Assembly (NCBI GenBank): GCA_021828225.1
Contig: JAKASH010000132.1
Location: 1 to 7,601, forward strand
DNA length: 7,601 bases
Direction of reading: 5' to 3'
Source of the DNA: Acidobacteriota bacterium
GTDB taxonomy: Bacteria; Acidobacteriota; Terriglobia; UBA7540
Part shown: one piece after another, positions 1 to 5,654 of the stretch
Layout: every line of letters begins with the position of its first letter
How positions within the stretch are numbered: the stretch's first letter is position 1
The notes under the pieces: model-generated
Database searches by the model: none
The model's input: the letters and a program-made list of their open reading frames with translations, nothing else
What the model was told of the DNA's origin: nothing
Position numbers and translations under genes: made by a program

Positions 1-356
1 AGCCTTTCCACACCCTGAGCAAAGTTAGCAGGCTATTCCCGCACGGTCCTTCACTATTGAAAAGGATTTGACACTTTGCCGATTATGAGGCAAAACTCTA
101 AGCTATATGGCAATAGCAGGGGAAGCTAGGTAGTCTTACCTGCATTGCATCCGCATCTCGCCGGAATGCTGATAAAGCAGAGAACTAAACCCGGGTCAGC
201 TAGCCGGCTGCAAGGTAGTCAAATGTCATCCAAGAGCCGAGCCCGTTTCGCTGGACTCTCCACCAGCCTCCCTATTTTGTTACTCCGTGATTACCATCAC
301 TGCAACGACATCAGGATCAGGATGAAAATTAGCTGCAGTAGAGGAGGAAATTCTCT
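1..356. other. Upstream non-coding region of the stressosome operon
   Basis: No convincing gene lies here. A 77-residue open frame starting with TTG at 145 runs into rsbR but has a random-looking composition, with no motif and no ribosome site. A perfect TTGACA stands at 68-73, but the bases 16-19 nt downstream (around CAAAACT) are a poor -10 box, so it is only a weak promoter candidate. A small stem (AGGTA 128-132 with TACCT 137-141, loop GTCT) could form in the leader. The operon promoter is presumably somewhere in this stretch, but it cannot be placed with confidence. Confidence 0.5.
342..347 (+). promoter_or_regulatory. Ribosome binding site of rsbR
   Basis: A perfect AGGAGG lies 9 nt before the ATG at 357. 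It fixes the start of rsbR and is the strongest Shine-Dalgarno sequence in the operon, as expected for its first gene. Confidence 0.8.
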
Positions 357-1259
357 ATGTCCGCGGTCAGGAGATTAGCCATAAGCCCTCAGCCACGATA
401 CGAAAACTCTTCGGTATTACCCGAACTTGTAGCTCACCTGCGCGAAAACAGAACTCAGCTCCGCGAGGAATGGGCCCACCGCATAACACAAGCGGAATTG
501 TTAACGGCAATGACCAAAGAGGAGATTTTTGCCGAGGCCACTTCCATTTATGACAATTATGTCAACGTCCTGGAAACCGGCGCAGTTGAGGCGCTGCAGG
601 CCTATGCCCGTAATCTCTCTGAGCGAATCATTCCTCGTGGCGTGGAAACTCACGAAGTAGTCAGGATTGTCCTTCTCCTGCGCGACGTGCTCGCACGGGC
701 GCTGTTTAAGAAATACCAGGCGGATTTTGCGTTGCTCAACCGTGTACTGGACGCGTACGAACCCGCCGCCAATCGAATTGCCGTCACGGTAGCCGTGGGT
801 TTTGCTCAGGAGCGCGAGAGGGTCATCCACGAACAGCAGGAGGCTATCAGAGAACTATCCACACCGGTCCTGCCTGTGCGCGAGGGACTTCTCATCCTGC
901 CCATCGTCGGCGTAATCGATCCGCAGCGAGCGCGCAACTTGACGGGGCAACTCCTGCAAGGCATCCGCGCCAATCGCGCCAGGGTGGTTGTCATTGACAT
1001 TACCGGCGTTCCTTCTATCGACTCGACTGTTGCCAACCATCTTGTCCAGACGGTCGAGGCAGCACGACTGTTGGGCGCAACGGCGATTGTGACAGGGTTG
1101 TCCCCCGAAATTGCCCAAACGTTGGTCACAATTGGTGTAGACCTGACCAAGATGAAAACTGTCTGTGACCTGCGCGGTGGAATCGAACAAGCGGATCGCG
1201 CGCTGGGTTACAGAGTCACCCGGAGGGAGGAATCTTCGCGCCAACAGAAAGGCAGGTAG
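357..1259 (+). CDS. rsbR: RsbR-type stressosome sensor / RsbT co-antagonist with C-terminal STAS domain
   Basis: This 300-residue protein should be the sensory scaffold of a stressosome, the large cytosolic RsbR-RsbS complex that sequesters the kinase RsbT. Residues about 20-160 form an all-helical N-terminal domain of the RsbR/RsbRD type (hydrophobic heptads and a charged linker QERERVIHEQQEAIREL). Residues about 165-285 are the STAS domain, with hallmark strings VVVIDITGVP (210-219), VANHLVQ (225-231) and GLSPEIAQTLV (247-257). Compared from memory with Bacillus subtilis RsbRA, the phosphorylated T205 corresponds to S223 in the IDS motif, whereas the T171 site corresponds to P189 (GVIDPQRAR). 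One of the two regulatory phosphosites therefore appears to be missing and the other is serine. The signal sensed cannot be told from the sequence. The gene is the first of the operon, with a strong ribosome site, and rsbS starts 3 nt after its stop. Family assignment is secure; the subtype is less so. Confidence 0.93.
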   Translation: MSAVRRLAISPQPRYENSSVLPELVAHLRENRTQLREEWAHRITQAELLTAMTKEEIFAEATSIYDNYVNVLETGAVEALQAYARNLSERIIPRGVETHEVVRIVLLLRDVLARALFKKYQADFALLNRVLDAYEPAANRIAVTVAVGFAQERERVIHEQQEAIRELSTPVLPVREGLLILPIVGVIDPQRARNLTGQLLQGIRANRARVVVIDITGVPSIDSTVANHLVQTVEAARLLGATAIVTGLSPEIAQTLVTIGVDLTKMKTVCDLRGGIEQADRALGYRVTRREESSRQQKGR

Positions 1260-1262
1260 CCC

Positions 1263-1643
1263 ATGCTGGTCCCGATTCTCAAGCAGGGACAATACTTGAT
1301 CGCTTCCTTGCAGGCAGCCTTGAGGGACGCTGACCTGGTCAAACTCCGGGATGCGCTGACAGAACAAGTCGGCACTCACCGTTCCAGCGGCGTCATCATC
1401 GACCTCACAGCGCTCGATGTCCTCGACTCCTTCGCCTGCCGAATTCTGGCTGATATCGCCAATATGGTCAGATTGCGTGGGGCAGAAACGGTGATTGTGG
1501 GGATTCAGCCCGAGGTAGCTTTTTCAATGGTTCAATTAGGACTCAGATTGGATGGTGTAGCAACGGCGCTCGATCTGGAAGAGGGTCTTGAGTACATGAA
1601 ACGCAGAACTGGACGGATCACGCATGACTGTTATCCGAGATGA
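1263..1643 (+). CDS. rsbS: RsbS, stressosome core STAS protein (RsbT antagonist)
   Basis: This 126-residue protein is a single STAS domain and the expected second building block of the stressosome. RsbS binds RsbT directly and releases it when RsbT phosphorylates one serine. The phosphosite motif is intact: GVIIDLTALDVLDSF places S56 at the position of B. subtilis S59. Other family strings are VIVGIQPEVAFSMVQLGL (77-94) and TALDLEEGLE (101-110). The length is close to the family norm of about 120 residues, with a short basic extension RRTGRITHDCYPR at the C-terminus that overlaps the next gene. The start at 1263 follows the rsbR stop by 3 nt and has a modest AGGCAGG ribosome site inside the rsbR end, so translation is probably coupled. 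The order rsbR-rsbS-rsbT-rsbX is the classic stressosome order, which makes the call very safe. Confidence 0.95.
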   Translation: MLVPILKQGQYLIASLQAALRDADLVKLRDALTEQVGTHRSSGVIIDLTALDVLDSFACRILADIANMVRLRGAETVIVGIQPEVAFSMVQLGLRLDGVATALDLEEGLEYMKRRTGRITHDCYPR

Positions 1644-2034
1644 GATCCGGGTGCCCATCGGCACCGATGACGACATCCTTATTGCGCGACAGAAGGGACG
1701 AGAACTGGGGATCCGTTTAGGATTTGGGCCGTCGGATCTGGCGGTGATCGCAACAGCCATTTCGGAATTGGCGCGGAACATCCTGGTTTATGCAAGAAGC
1801 GGAAACATTATCTGCTGGCCTATTGAGAGAGGAACAAAAAAGGGGATTGTCATACAAGCCATCGATGAGGGCCCTGGCATTCCGAACATTGAAGTCGTTT
1901 TGAGGGACGGCTATTCCACCTCCGGCGGCCTGGGTCTTGGCTTGCCGGGCGTGCGACGGCTGATGGACGAGTTTGCAATCGTTTCCCGCAAGGATCGCGG
2001 GACTACGGTGACCGCAATCAAGTGGAAGGAATGA
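1624..2034 (+). CDS. rsbT: RsbT, stressosome serine/threonine kinase (switch protein)
   Basis: This 136-residue GHKL-fold kinase (the ATPase fold of anti-sigma factors and histidine kinases) should phosphorylate RsbR and RsbS and then leave the complex to activate an output partner. The ATP-binding motifs are visible: N-box ISELARNIL with E48 and N52, the G1 box DEGPGI (81-86), and the glycine-rich lid GGLGLGLPG (101-109). Length and motif spacing match B. subtilis RsbT (about 133 residues). The gene overlaps the end of rsbS by 20 nt, and its stop overlaps the ATG of rsbX at 2031 as ATGA, both signs of translational coupling. In B. subtilis the output partner is the RsbU N-terminal domain; here the best candidate is the histidine kinase two genes downstream, which carries a similar domain. 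The partner is inferred; the kinase identity is clear. Confidence 0.95.
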   Translation: MTVIRDEIRVPIGTDDDILIARQKGRELGIRLGFGPSDLAVIATAISELARNILVYARSGNIICWPIERGTKKGIVIQAIDEGPGIPNIEVVLRDGYSTSGGLGLGLPGVRRLMDEFAIVSRKDRGTTVTAIKWKE

Positions 2035-2639
2035 ATTCATACATCGTCGAGTGGGGAGTGGCGGCGAAACAGATGCCCGGAGAGAGCATATGCGGTGACC
2101 TGCATCTGGTCAAGCCGGTTGATAAAGGTGTGCTGGTTGCCGTCGCTGACGGGCTGGGACACGGAAAACCGGCTGCCGAAGCTGCAGAACTCGCCATAGA
2201 CGTGGCAGCGCAGTGTGCGTACGAGCCGCTGATTCGAGTGCTTGAGCATTGCAATCAGAGATTGAGCCGGACACGCGGAGCCGTAATGAGCCTCGCATTC
2301 TTCAACGCACTGGACAGCACCATGGCATGGTTGGGCGTGGGCAATGTTGAAGGCTTGCTGATGCGCCCGGTATTGGACGGGAAACACATCGATGAGTCCC
2401 TGGTGTTATCTGCGGGAGTCGTCGGAGTTCGGCTCCCACCCCTGCGCGCCGCTGTCCTGCAGATTGCTCCTCGAGATACACTTATTTTTGCAACTGACGG
2501 TATCCGGCCTGGATTCGAAGACACTGTAAATCTTTCCCAGGCGCCTGACAAGACCGCACAGGGTATCCTTGCACGCGACTGTCTGGGGACAGATGATGCC
2601 CTAGTGCTTGTCGCCATCTATCGAGGGAGGCCGCAATGA
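2031..2639 (+). CDS. rsbX: RsbX-like PP2C-type phosphatase (stressosome reset)
   Basis: This protein of about 202 residues is a minimal PP2C/SpoIIE-fold serine/threonine phosphatase. RsbX removes the phosphates that RsbT puts on RsbS and RsbR, returning the stressosome to its resting state. Metal-binding and fold motifs are present: CGDLHLV with D23, VAVADGLGHG with D40, the TRGAVMSL strand (81-88), FATDGI with D156, and DDALVLVAIY with D188 and D189. The length fits RsbX (about 200 residues) and is too short for RsbU, whose extra N-terminal partner-binding domain is absent. I chose the ATG at 2031 because it overlaps the rsbT stop as ATGA. An in-frame GTG at 2022 would add three residues (MEG) and is possible; the purine stretch GGAAGGA lies unusually close to the ATG. 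The downstream kinase gene also begins in a 4-nt ATGA overlap. Confidence 0.9.
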   Translation: MNSYIVEWGVAAKQMPGESICGDLHLVKPVDKGVLVAVADGLGHGKPAAEAAELAIDVAAQCAYEPLIRVLEHCNQRLSRTRGAVMSLAFFNALDSTMAWLGVGNVEGLLMRPVLDGKHIDESLVLSAGVVGVRLPPLRAAVLQIAPRDTLIFATDGIRPGFEDTVNLSQAPDKTAQGILARDCLGTDDALVLVAIYRGRPQ

Positions 2640-3964
2640 CAGCCAGCAATGCCGAATTTATCGGCCGCTACGCTTCAGCCTTGCAGACCTACCTGGAGAG
2701 AACTGACGAAGCAGCCTTGGCGGAAGCTTATGAACTCGGTCGCGGGGCGCTGGGGCAGGAGATCAGTGTCCTCGAAATGGTCAGCCTGCATTGCGAAGCA
2801 CTCGACCAGGCTCTCTCCCACATGTCTGGCCGCAAGGCTCTTCAGGGGATCATGAGATCCGCCCAGAGATTTCTGATCGAAAGTCTCACCCCTTACGAAA
2901 TGACGATCAGCGGCTATCGGGAGACCAATCGAGCGCTGCAGGCCAGCGAGGAACGTTATCGTGAGCTGTTCGAAAACGCCAACGACATCATCTTCACCAC
3001 GGACTCCGAAGGGAGGCTCACTTCAATCAACAGGGCCGGTGAAAGAATCACTGGCTATTACCGGGATGACCCTCCGCCAATCCCTTCCGACGTCGTGGTG
3101 TTGGAGAATTTTGAGCTGGCGGTCAGGCTGTTTGACCAGCTCATGGCCGGAGGCGATCCCATAACGCACGAATTCTCAATTCTGACCAAAGATGGGCGCC
3201 CCGTTACAGTAGAAGTGAGCGCCCGTCCGATTCTCCAGGAGGGGAAACCAGTGGGCGTCCAGGGTATTGCCCGCGACATCACTGAGCGCAAACGTGCCGA
3301 GCAGGCCTTGCACCGGCTCAACGAAGCTCTCGAAGAACGTGCCCGGCATATTGCGCACGAGCTTCATGACGAGGCGAGCCAGCTCCTGGTGTCGGTCCAT
3401 ATTGCCCTCGATGGATTAGCTCGTGATCTGCAGCCTTCCGGCCAGCAGACCATCCAGGACATTAAGGAGCTGATCGAACAGATTGAAGCTGAATTGCGCC
3501 ATCTTTCCCATGAATTGCGTCCGACCATCCTGGACGATCTGGGCCTGCTTCCGGCCGTGGAGTTCCTTGCCCAGGGCGTCTCGAAGCGGTTTGGAATTCC
3601 CATCACGGTCGAGGGAATCGCCGAAGGTCGACTTTCGCCCCAAGCGGAAGTTGCCTTGTACCGTATCGCACAAGAGGCTCTGAACAATACCACAAAGCAC
3701 GCGAGAGCCACGCACGCGTGGATTCGGCTGGAGAGGGAGAACGACAAGGTCCGTTTGACAATTGCCGACGACGGCGTCGGCTTTGATATCCAGTCCGTTT
3801 TGGGTCAAAAAGGAAGGCCGGGACTCGGATTGATCGGCATGAGAGAACGGCTGATTCCCTTGCATGGAGAGTGTATGATTAGTTCCAGTCCTGGCAAAGG
3901 TACGGAAATCTCAGTTTTAGTTCCATCGGAGGGCAAAGATGCCTACTCGTATCCTTCTGGCTGA
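2636..3964 (+). CDS. Sensor histidine kinase with RsbU-like N-terminal domain, PAS, HisKA_3 and HATPase_c
   Basis: This 442-residue soluble kinase has no membrane segment. Residues 1 to about 95 are helical and resemble the RsbU N-terminal domain that RsbT binds (AYELGRGAL at 31-39, SVLEMVSLHCEAL at 44-56). Residues about 104-218 are a PAS domain (YRELFENANDIIFTTD, then a C-terminal DITERKRAEQ linker). Residues about 219-238 are a short coiled coil. HisKA_3 follows with the HELHDEASQLL motif, where H244 is the expected phosphoacceptor, then the LSHELRPTILDDLGLLPAVE helix. The HATPase_c domain has an N-box (RIAQEALNNTTKHA, N350/N351), a G1 box (DDGVGFD, 378-384) and a G2 box (GLGLIGMRER). All catalytic motifs look intact. 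The kinase should autophosphorylate and pass phosphate to the adjacent regulator, whose gene it overlaps by 26 nt. The RsbU-like domain, in the position where rsbU often stands, suggests direct activation by RsbT; this partner is inferred. Confidence 0.92.
   Translation: MTASNAEFIGRYASALQTYLERTDEAALAEAYELGRGALGQEISVLEMVSLHCEALDQALSHMSGRKALQGIMRSAQRFLIESLTPYEMTISGYRETNRALQASEERYRELFENANDIIFTTDSEGRLTSINRAGERITGYYRDDPPPIPSDVVVLENFELAVRLFDQLMAGGDPITHEFSILTKDGRPVTVEVSARPILQEGKPVGVQGIARDITERKRAEQALHRLNEALEERARHIAHELHDEASQLLVSVHIALDGLARDLQPSGQQTIQDIKELIEQIEAELRHLSHELRPTILDDLGLLPAVEFLAQGVSKRFGIPITVEGIAEGRLSPQAEVALYRIAQEALNNTTKHARATHAWIRLERENDKVRLTIADDGVGFDIQSVLGQKGRPGLGLIGMRERLIPLHGECMISSSPGKGTEISVLVPSEGKDAYSYPSG
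3928..3933 (+). promoter_or_regulatory. Ribosome binding site of the LuxR-type regulator, inside the kinase gene
   Basis: GGAGGG lies 5 nt before the ATG at 3939 and inside the 3' end of the kinase gene. It supports this start and hence the 26-nt overlap of kinase and regulator. Confidence 0.6.
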
Positions 3965-4571
3965 CGATCATCAAATGGTGCGGCAGGGGCTGAAAGCTAT
4001 TCTTGAGCAGGAAGGCTTCAAGGTCGTCGGAGAGGCCGCGAACGGCCACGAAGCTACCAGATTGGCTCAGGAATTGGCTCCCGACGTCGCGGTCCTTGAC
4101 TTGGCCATGCCTCTTATGAACGGAATCGGCGCCGCCAAAGCTATTGCTCAGGTCAATTCGGCAACCAAAATCGTCGTCTTGACGATGCACACGGAGGCCC
4201 AGTACGTTCTGGAAGCACTGCGGGCTGGAATCAGGGGCTACGTGCTTAAGAGCCGCGCTGCCTCCGAGCTGGTTCAGGCAATTCGCGAAGTTTCAAGAGG
4301 ATCGACCTTCCTGAGTTCTGATATTTCAGATACGGTTGTCGATGCCTATCTCAATAAGGTCGATGTCCCAAATGATTCCTTAAGCCCACGGGAGCTCCAG
4401 GTCCTCCAGTTGGTCGCTGAGGGGAAAACGACGAAAGAAGTGGCGGCTCTGTTGAACATCAGCGTCAAAACGGCGGAATCACACAGAACGCGGATCATGG
4501 AAAAACTCGATGTTCACGAAACAGCAAGTCTGGTCCGGTACGCTATCCGGCGTGGCCTGGTTCAGCCTTGA
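3939..4571 (+). CDS. NarL/FixJ-family response regulator (receiver + LuxR-type HTH)
   Basis: This 210-residue protein is the expected DNA-binding partner of the upstream HisKA_3 kinase, a pairing typical of the NarL family. The receiver (about 1-125) has all key residues: acidic pair D9/D10, phosphoacceptor D54 in VLDLAMP, T82 in VVLTMH, and K104 in YVLKS. The LuxR-type helix-turn-helix (about 148-206) reads LSPRELQVLQLVAEGKTTKE, then a recognition-helix region with VKTAESHRTRIMEKL. It is the last gene of the tightly packed operon. Its promoter targets are not known; palindromes near 4681, 4733 and 4754 in the following gap are candidates only. Its receiver is clearly a paralogue of the single-domain protein at 4973-5401. 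Confidence 0.95.
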   Translation: MPTRILLADDHQMVRQGLKAILEQEGFKVVGEAANGHEATRLAQELAPDVAVLDLAMPLMNGIGAAKAIAQVNSATKIVVLTMHTEAQYVLEALRAGIRGYVLKSRAASELVQAIREVSRGSTFLSSDISDTVVDAYLNKVDVPNDSLSPRELQVLQLVAEGKTTKEVAALLNISVKTAESHRTRIMEKLDVHETASLVRYAIRRGLVQP

Positions 4572-4673
4572 AAGCATACTGAGGAGATCGCCCGCTACGA
4601 GATGGTTTCTCACCGCACACAACACTGACCGAGTCCACAGGTCTTGCGATGGATCCCACCGTTCCTTCCTCAC

Positions 4674-4688
4674 GATGCAAGTTGCATC
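4674..4688. repeat. 15-bp perfect inverted repeat, possible operator
   Basis: GATGCAA and TTGCATC flank a single central G at 4681. The symmetry is perfect over 7+7 bases. It sits about 35 bp upstream of the -35 box at 4716, close to -71 from the predicted start, a position typical of activator sites. The protein that might bind is unknown; the LuxR-type regulator encoded just upstream is one candidate. Confidence 0.4.
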
Positions 4689-4715
4689 AAGAAACGTTGT
4701 AAGGTTTTTACCGGA

Positions 4716-4745
4716 TTGACCTCTCTCCACTCGCGAGAATAGGAT
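4716..4745 (+). promoter_or_regulatory. Sigma70-like promoter for the receiver-only regulator gene
   Basis: TTGACC (4716-4721) and TAGGAT (4740-4745) are separated by 18 bp, giving a predicted start near 4752 and a leader of about 220 nt before the GTG at 4973. The match is 5/6 for the -35 box and 4/6 for the -10 box, including its most conserved positions. The palindrome CTCGCGAG occupies the spacer and recurs over the predicted start, which adds weight to this being a regulated promoter. It is predicted by eye only. Confidence 0.45.
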
Positions 4746-4759
4746 GAGTGCTCGCGAGA
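4730..4759. repeat. Tandem CTCGCGAG palindromes, possible repressor operators
   Basis: The self-complementary 8-mer CTCGCGAG occurs at 4730-4737 and again at 4751-4758, each followed by A. The repeats are exactly 21 bp apart, two helical turns, so bound proteins would face the same side of the DNA. The first lies between the predicted -35 and -10 boxes and the second over the predicted transcription start, classic repressor positions. As RNA the copies could also pair to an 8-bp stem with a 13-nt loop, but no T run follows. Confidence 0.45.
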
Positions 4760-4882
4760 TGCCCACGCTGTTTCGTGTTAAGGATGGGCGCTTGGCACGT
4801 TCGGCTTGAGTGAAGGTGACGGAGAAACCAAACATCCGGATCTGTGGAGACCGCATGGAACGCGTGTAAAAGTGAGATTTGA

Positions 4883-4914
4883 AAGGCTCTTTAAAGCCTT
4901 CCTGAAAATTCAGG
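4883..4914 (+). other. Two adjacent small hairpins in the leader of the receiver gene
   Basis: AAGGCT (4883-4888) pairs with AGCCTT (4895-4900) around the loop CTTTAA. Directly next to it, CCTGA (4901-4905) pairs with TCAGG (4910-4914) around a 4-nt loop. They lie in the predicted untranslated leader, about 60 nt before the start codon. Neither has a T run, so they are not an ordinary terminator. They may be chance or a translational or stability element. Confidence 0.3.
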
Positions 4915-4972
4915 GGGCGAATAACCCGGTCGTGAGAAAAAGGGGCGTTTCCATGGCCACGGATAGGAAAAC

Positions 4973-5401
4973 GTGCTCAAGCCGCTAATGGCGTTGCGAG
5001 TCCTGCTGGCAGACGACAACGCGCCAGTTCGTCGGAGCCTGAAGGCTCTTCTTGAAAGGGAAGGATTCAAGGTGGTTGTTGAGGCCGCCGACGGAGAGCA
5101 AGCTGTCACGCTCGCCCACAAACATAAACCAGACGTCATCCTCCTTGATCTTTCGATGCCCCGTCTTAACGGAATCGAAGCTGCCCGCCGCATTCACAAG
5201 GCCATTCCCGGGGCGCGAACAATTATCCTGACCGTACACCGCGATTACCACTACATTGTCCAGGCCCTGGAAGCGGGCGTCAGCGGCTATATTATTAAGG
5301 CGCGCGCAACCCAGGATCTGGCCAAAGGCGTTCAGCAGGTCGCCGAGGGCAAACTCTTCCTCAGCCAGGGACTTCCGCAGGAACTCGTCCAGAACGTTTA
5401 A
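4973..5401 (+). CDS. Single-domain (receiver-only) response regulator
   Basis: This protein of about 142 residues is a complete receiver domain with no output domain. Key residues are intact, numbered from the GTG: acidic pair D14/D15, phosphoacceptor D59 in LLDLSMP, T87 in IILTVH, and K109 in YIIKA. It is plainly a paralogue of the receiver of the LuxR-type regulator upstream (shared LLADD, EGFKVV, LNGI/MNGI and FLS strings). It stops where that protein's linker to the helix-turn-helix begins; the downstream frame contains no HTH remnant. The start is uncertain: GTG 4973 has AGGA 4 nt upstream, while ATG 4988 aligns with the start of the paralogue (MALRVLLADD) but has no ribosome site. It could be a phosphate sink or shuttle for the stressosome kinase, act by protein-protein contact as CheY-like proteins do, or be a domain-loss product on the way to decay. 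The intact active site favours function. Confidence 0.88.
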   Translation: MLKPLMALRVLLADDNAPVRRSLKALLEREGFKVVVEAADGEQAVTLAHKHKPDVILLDLSMPRLNGIEAARRIHKAIPGARTIILTVHRDYHYIVQALEAGVSGYIIKARATQDLAKGVQQVAEGKLFLSQGLPQELVQNV

Positions 5402-5446
5402 GAAACCTTCCACCCGAAGTGAAGCCTGTCGCAACTGCCTTCACAA

Positions 5447-5466
5447 CCCGAGTGGCGGGAATTTTT
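5447..5466 (+). terminator. Weak terminator-like hairpin after the receiver gene
   Basis: CCCG (5447-5450) pairs with CGGG (5456-5459) around a 5-nt loop, followed by AATTTTT. The stem is only 4 bp, all G-C, and the T run is short, so this is a marginal intrinsic terminator. Its place 45 nt after the stop codon and before a new promoter is reasonable. Confidence 0.3.
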
Positions 5467-5558
5467 CCTCTCTTCACCTATGTCAGGAATCGATGTCTAA
5501 ATCACGATAACCGCTTCTTTGCGAAAAGCCCCTGGCGCCTCATTGAGACGAAATATAG

Positions 5559-5587
5559 TTGAAGAACATTGGCAGATTGTGCATAAT
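5559..5587 (+). promoter_or_regulatory. Sigma70-like promoter for the CADD-type gene
   Basis: TTGAAG (5559-5564) and CATAAT (5582-5587) are spaced by 17 bp, matching the consensus at 4/6 and 5/6. Transcription should start near 5594, giving a leader of about 60 nt. This also argues against the upstream in-frame TTG at 5559 as the translation start, because that TTG would be part of the -35 box. Confidence 0.55.
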
Positions 5588-5641
5588 CGACGGTTTCAAC
5601 GAACGTTACCGGCGCACCTGTCTCTCAAAAATATTTCGCAG

Positions 5642-5648
5642 AAGGAGA
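5642..5648 (+). promoter_or_regulatory. Ribosome binding site deciding the TTG start of the CADD-type gene
   Basis: AAGGAGA lies 6 nt before TTG 5655, near-optimal spacing. No such site precedes the upstream in-frame TTG at 5559, so the gene start should be moved to 5655. Confidence 0.7.
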
Positions 5649-5654
5649 ATTCGA

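Larger units (their letters stand above)
4572..4972. other. Intergenic region with regulatory-looking repeats
   Basis: No gene is convincing in these 401 bases. Short open frames at 4510-4719 and 4806-4988 (+) and 4479-4856 (-) lack ribosome sites and recognisable motifs. No terminator hairpin with a T run follows the regulator, so read-through into the next gene is possible. The stretch holds a 15-bp inverted repeat, a sigma70-like promoter with two identical palindromes, and two small adjacent hairpins, which are listed separately. Confidence 0.6.

Noticed and set aside
68..97. TTGACA as -35 box of the stressosome operon
   Set aside because: The -35 hexamer is perfect, but no acceptable -10 hexamer exists at 16-19 bp, so I did not list it as a promoter.
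145..378. 77-codon open frame before rsbR
   Set aside because: TTG start without a ribosome site, random composition, overlap into rsbR and no recognisable motif.
4793..4810. Sigma54-type promoter (TGGCACG followed by GCTTGA)
   Set aside because: The -24 half looks good, but the GC of the -12 half falls 2 bp too close to it, and this spacing is strict for sigma54.
4479..4856. 125-codon frame on the - strand
   Set aside because: It runs over the HTH end of the response regulator, has no ribosome site and no recognisable motif.
4806..4988. 60-codon frame whose TAA overlaps the ATG at 4988
   Set aside because: The overlap suggests coupling, but there is no ribosome site or family resemblance, and the frame contains the leader hairpins.
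5402..5561. Possible HTH remnant behind the stop of the receiver-only gene
   Set aside because: The in-frame translation shows no LuxR-type HTH motif such as SxRExxVL or KTVxxH, so simple stop-codon truncation is not supported.
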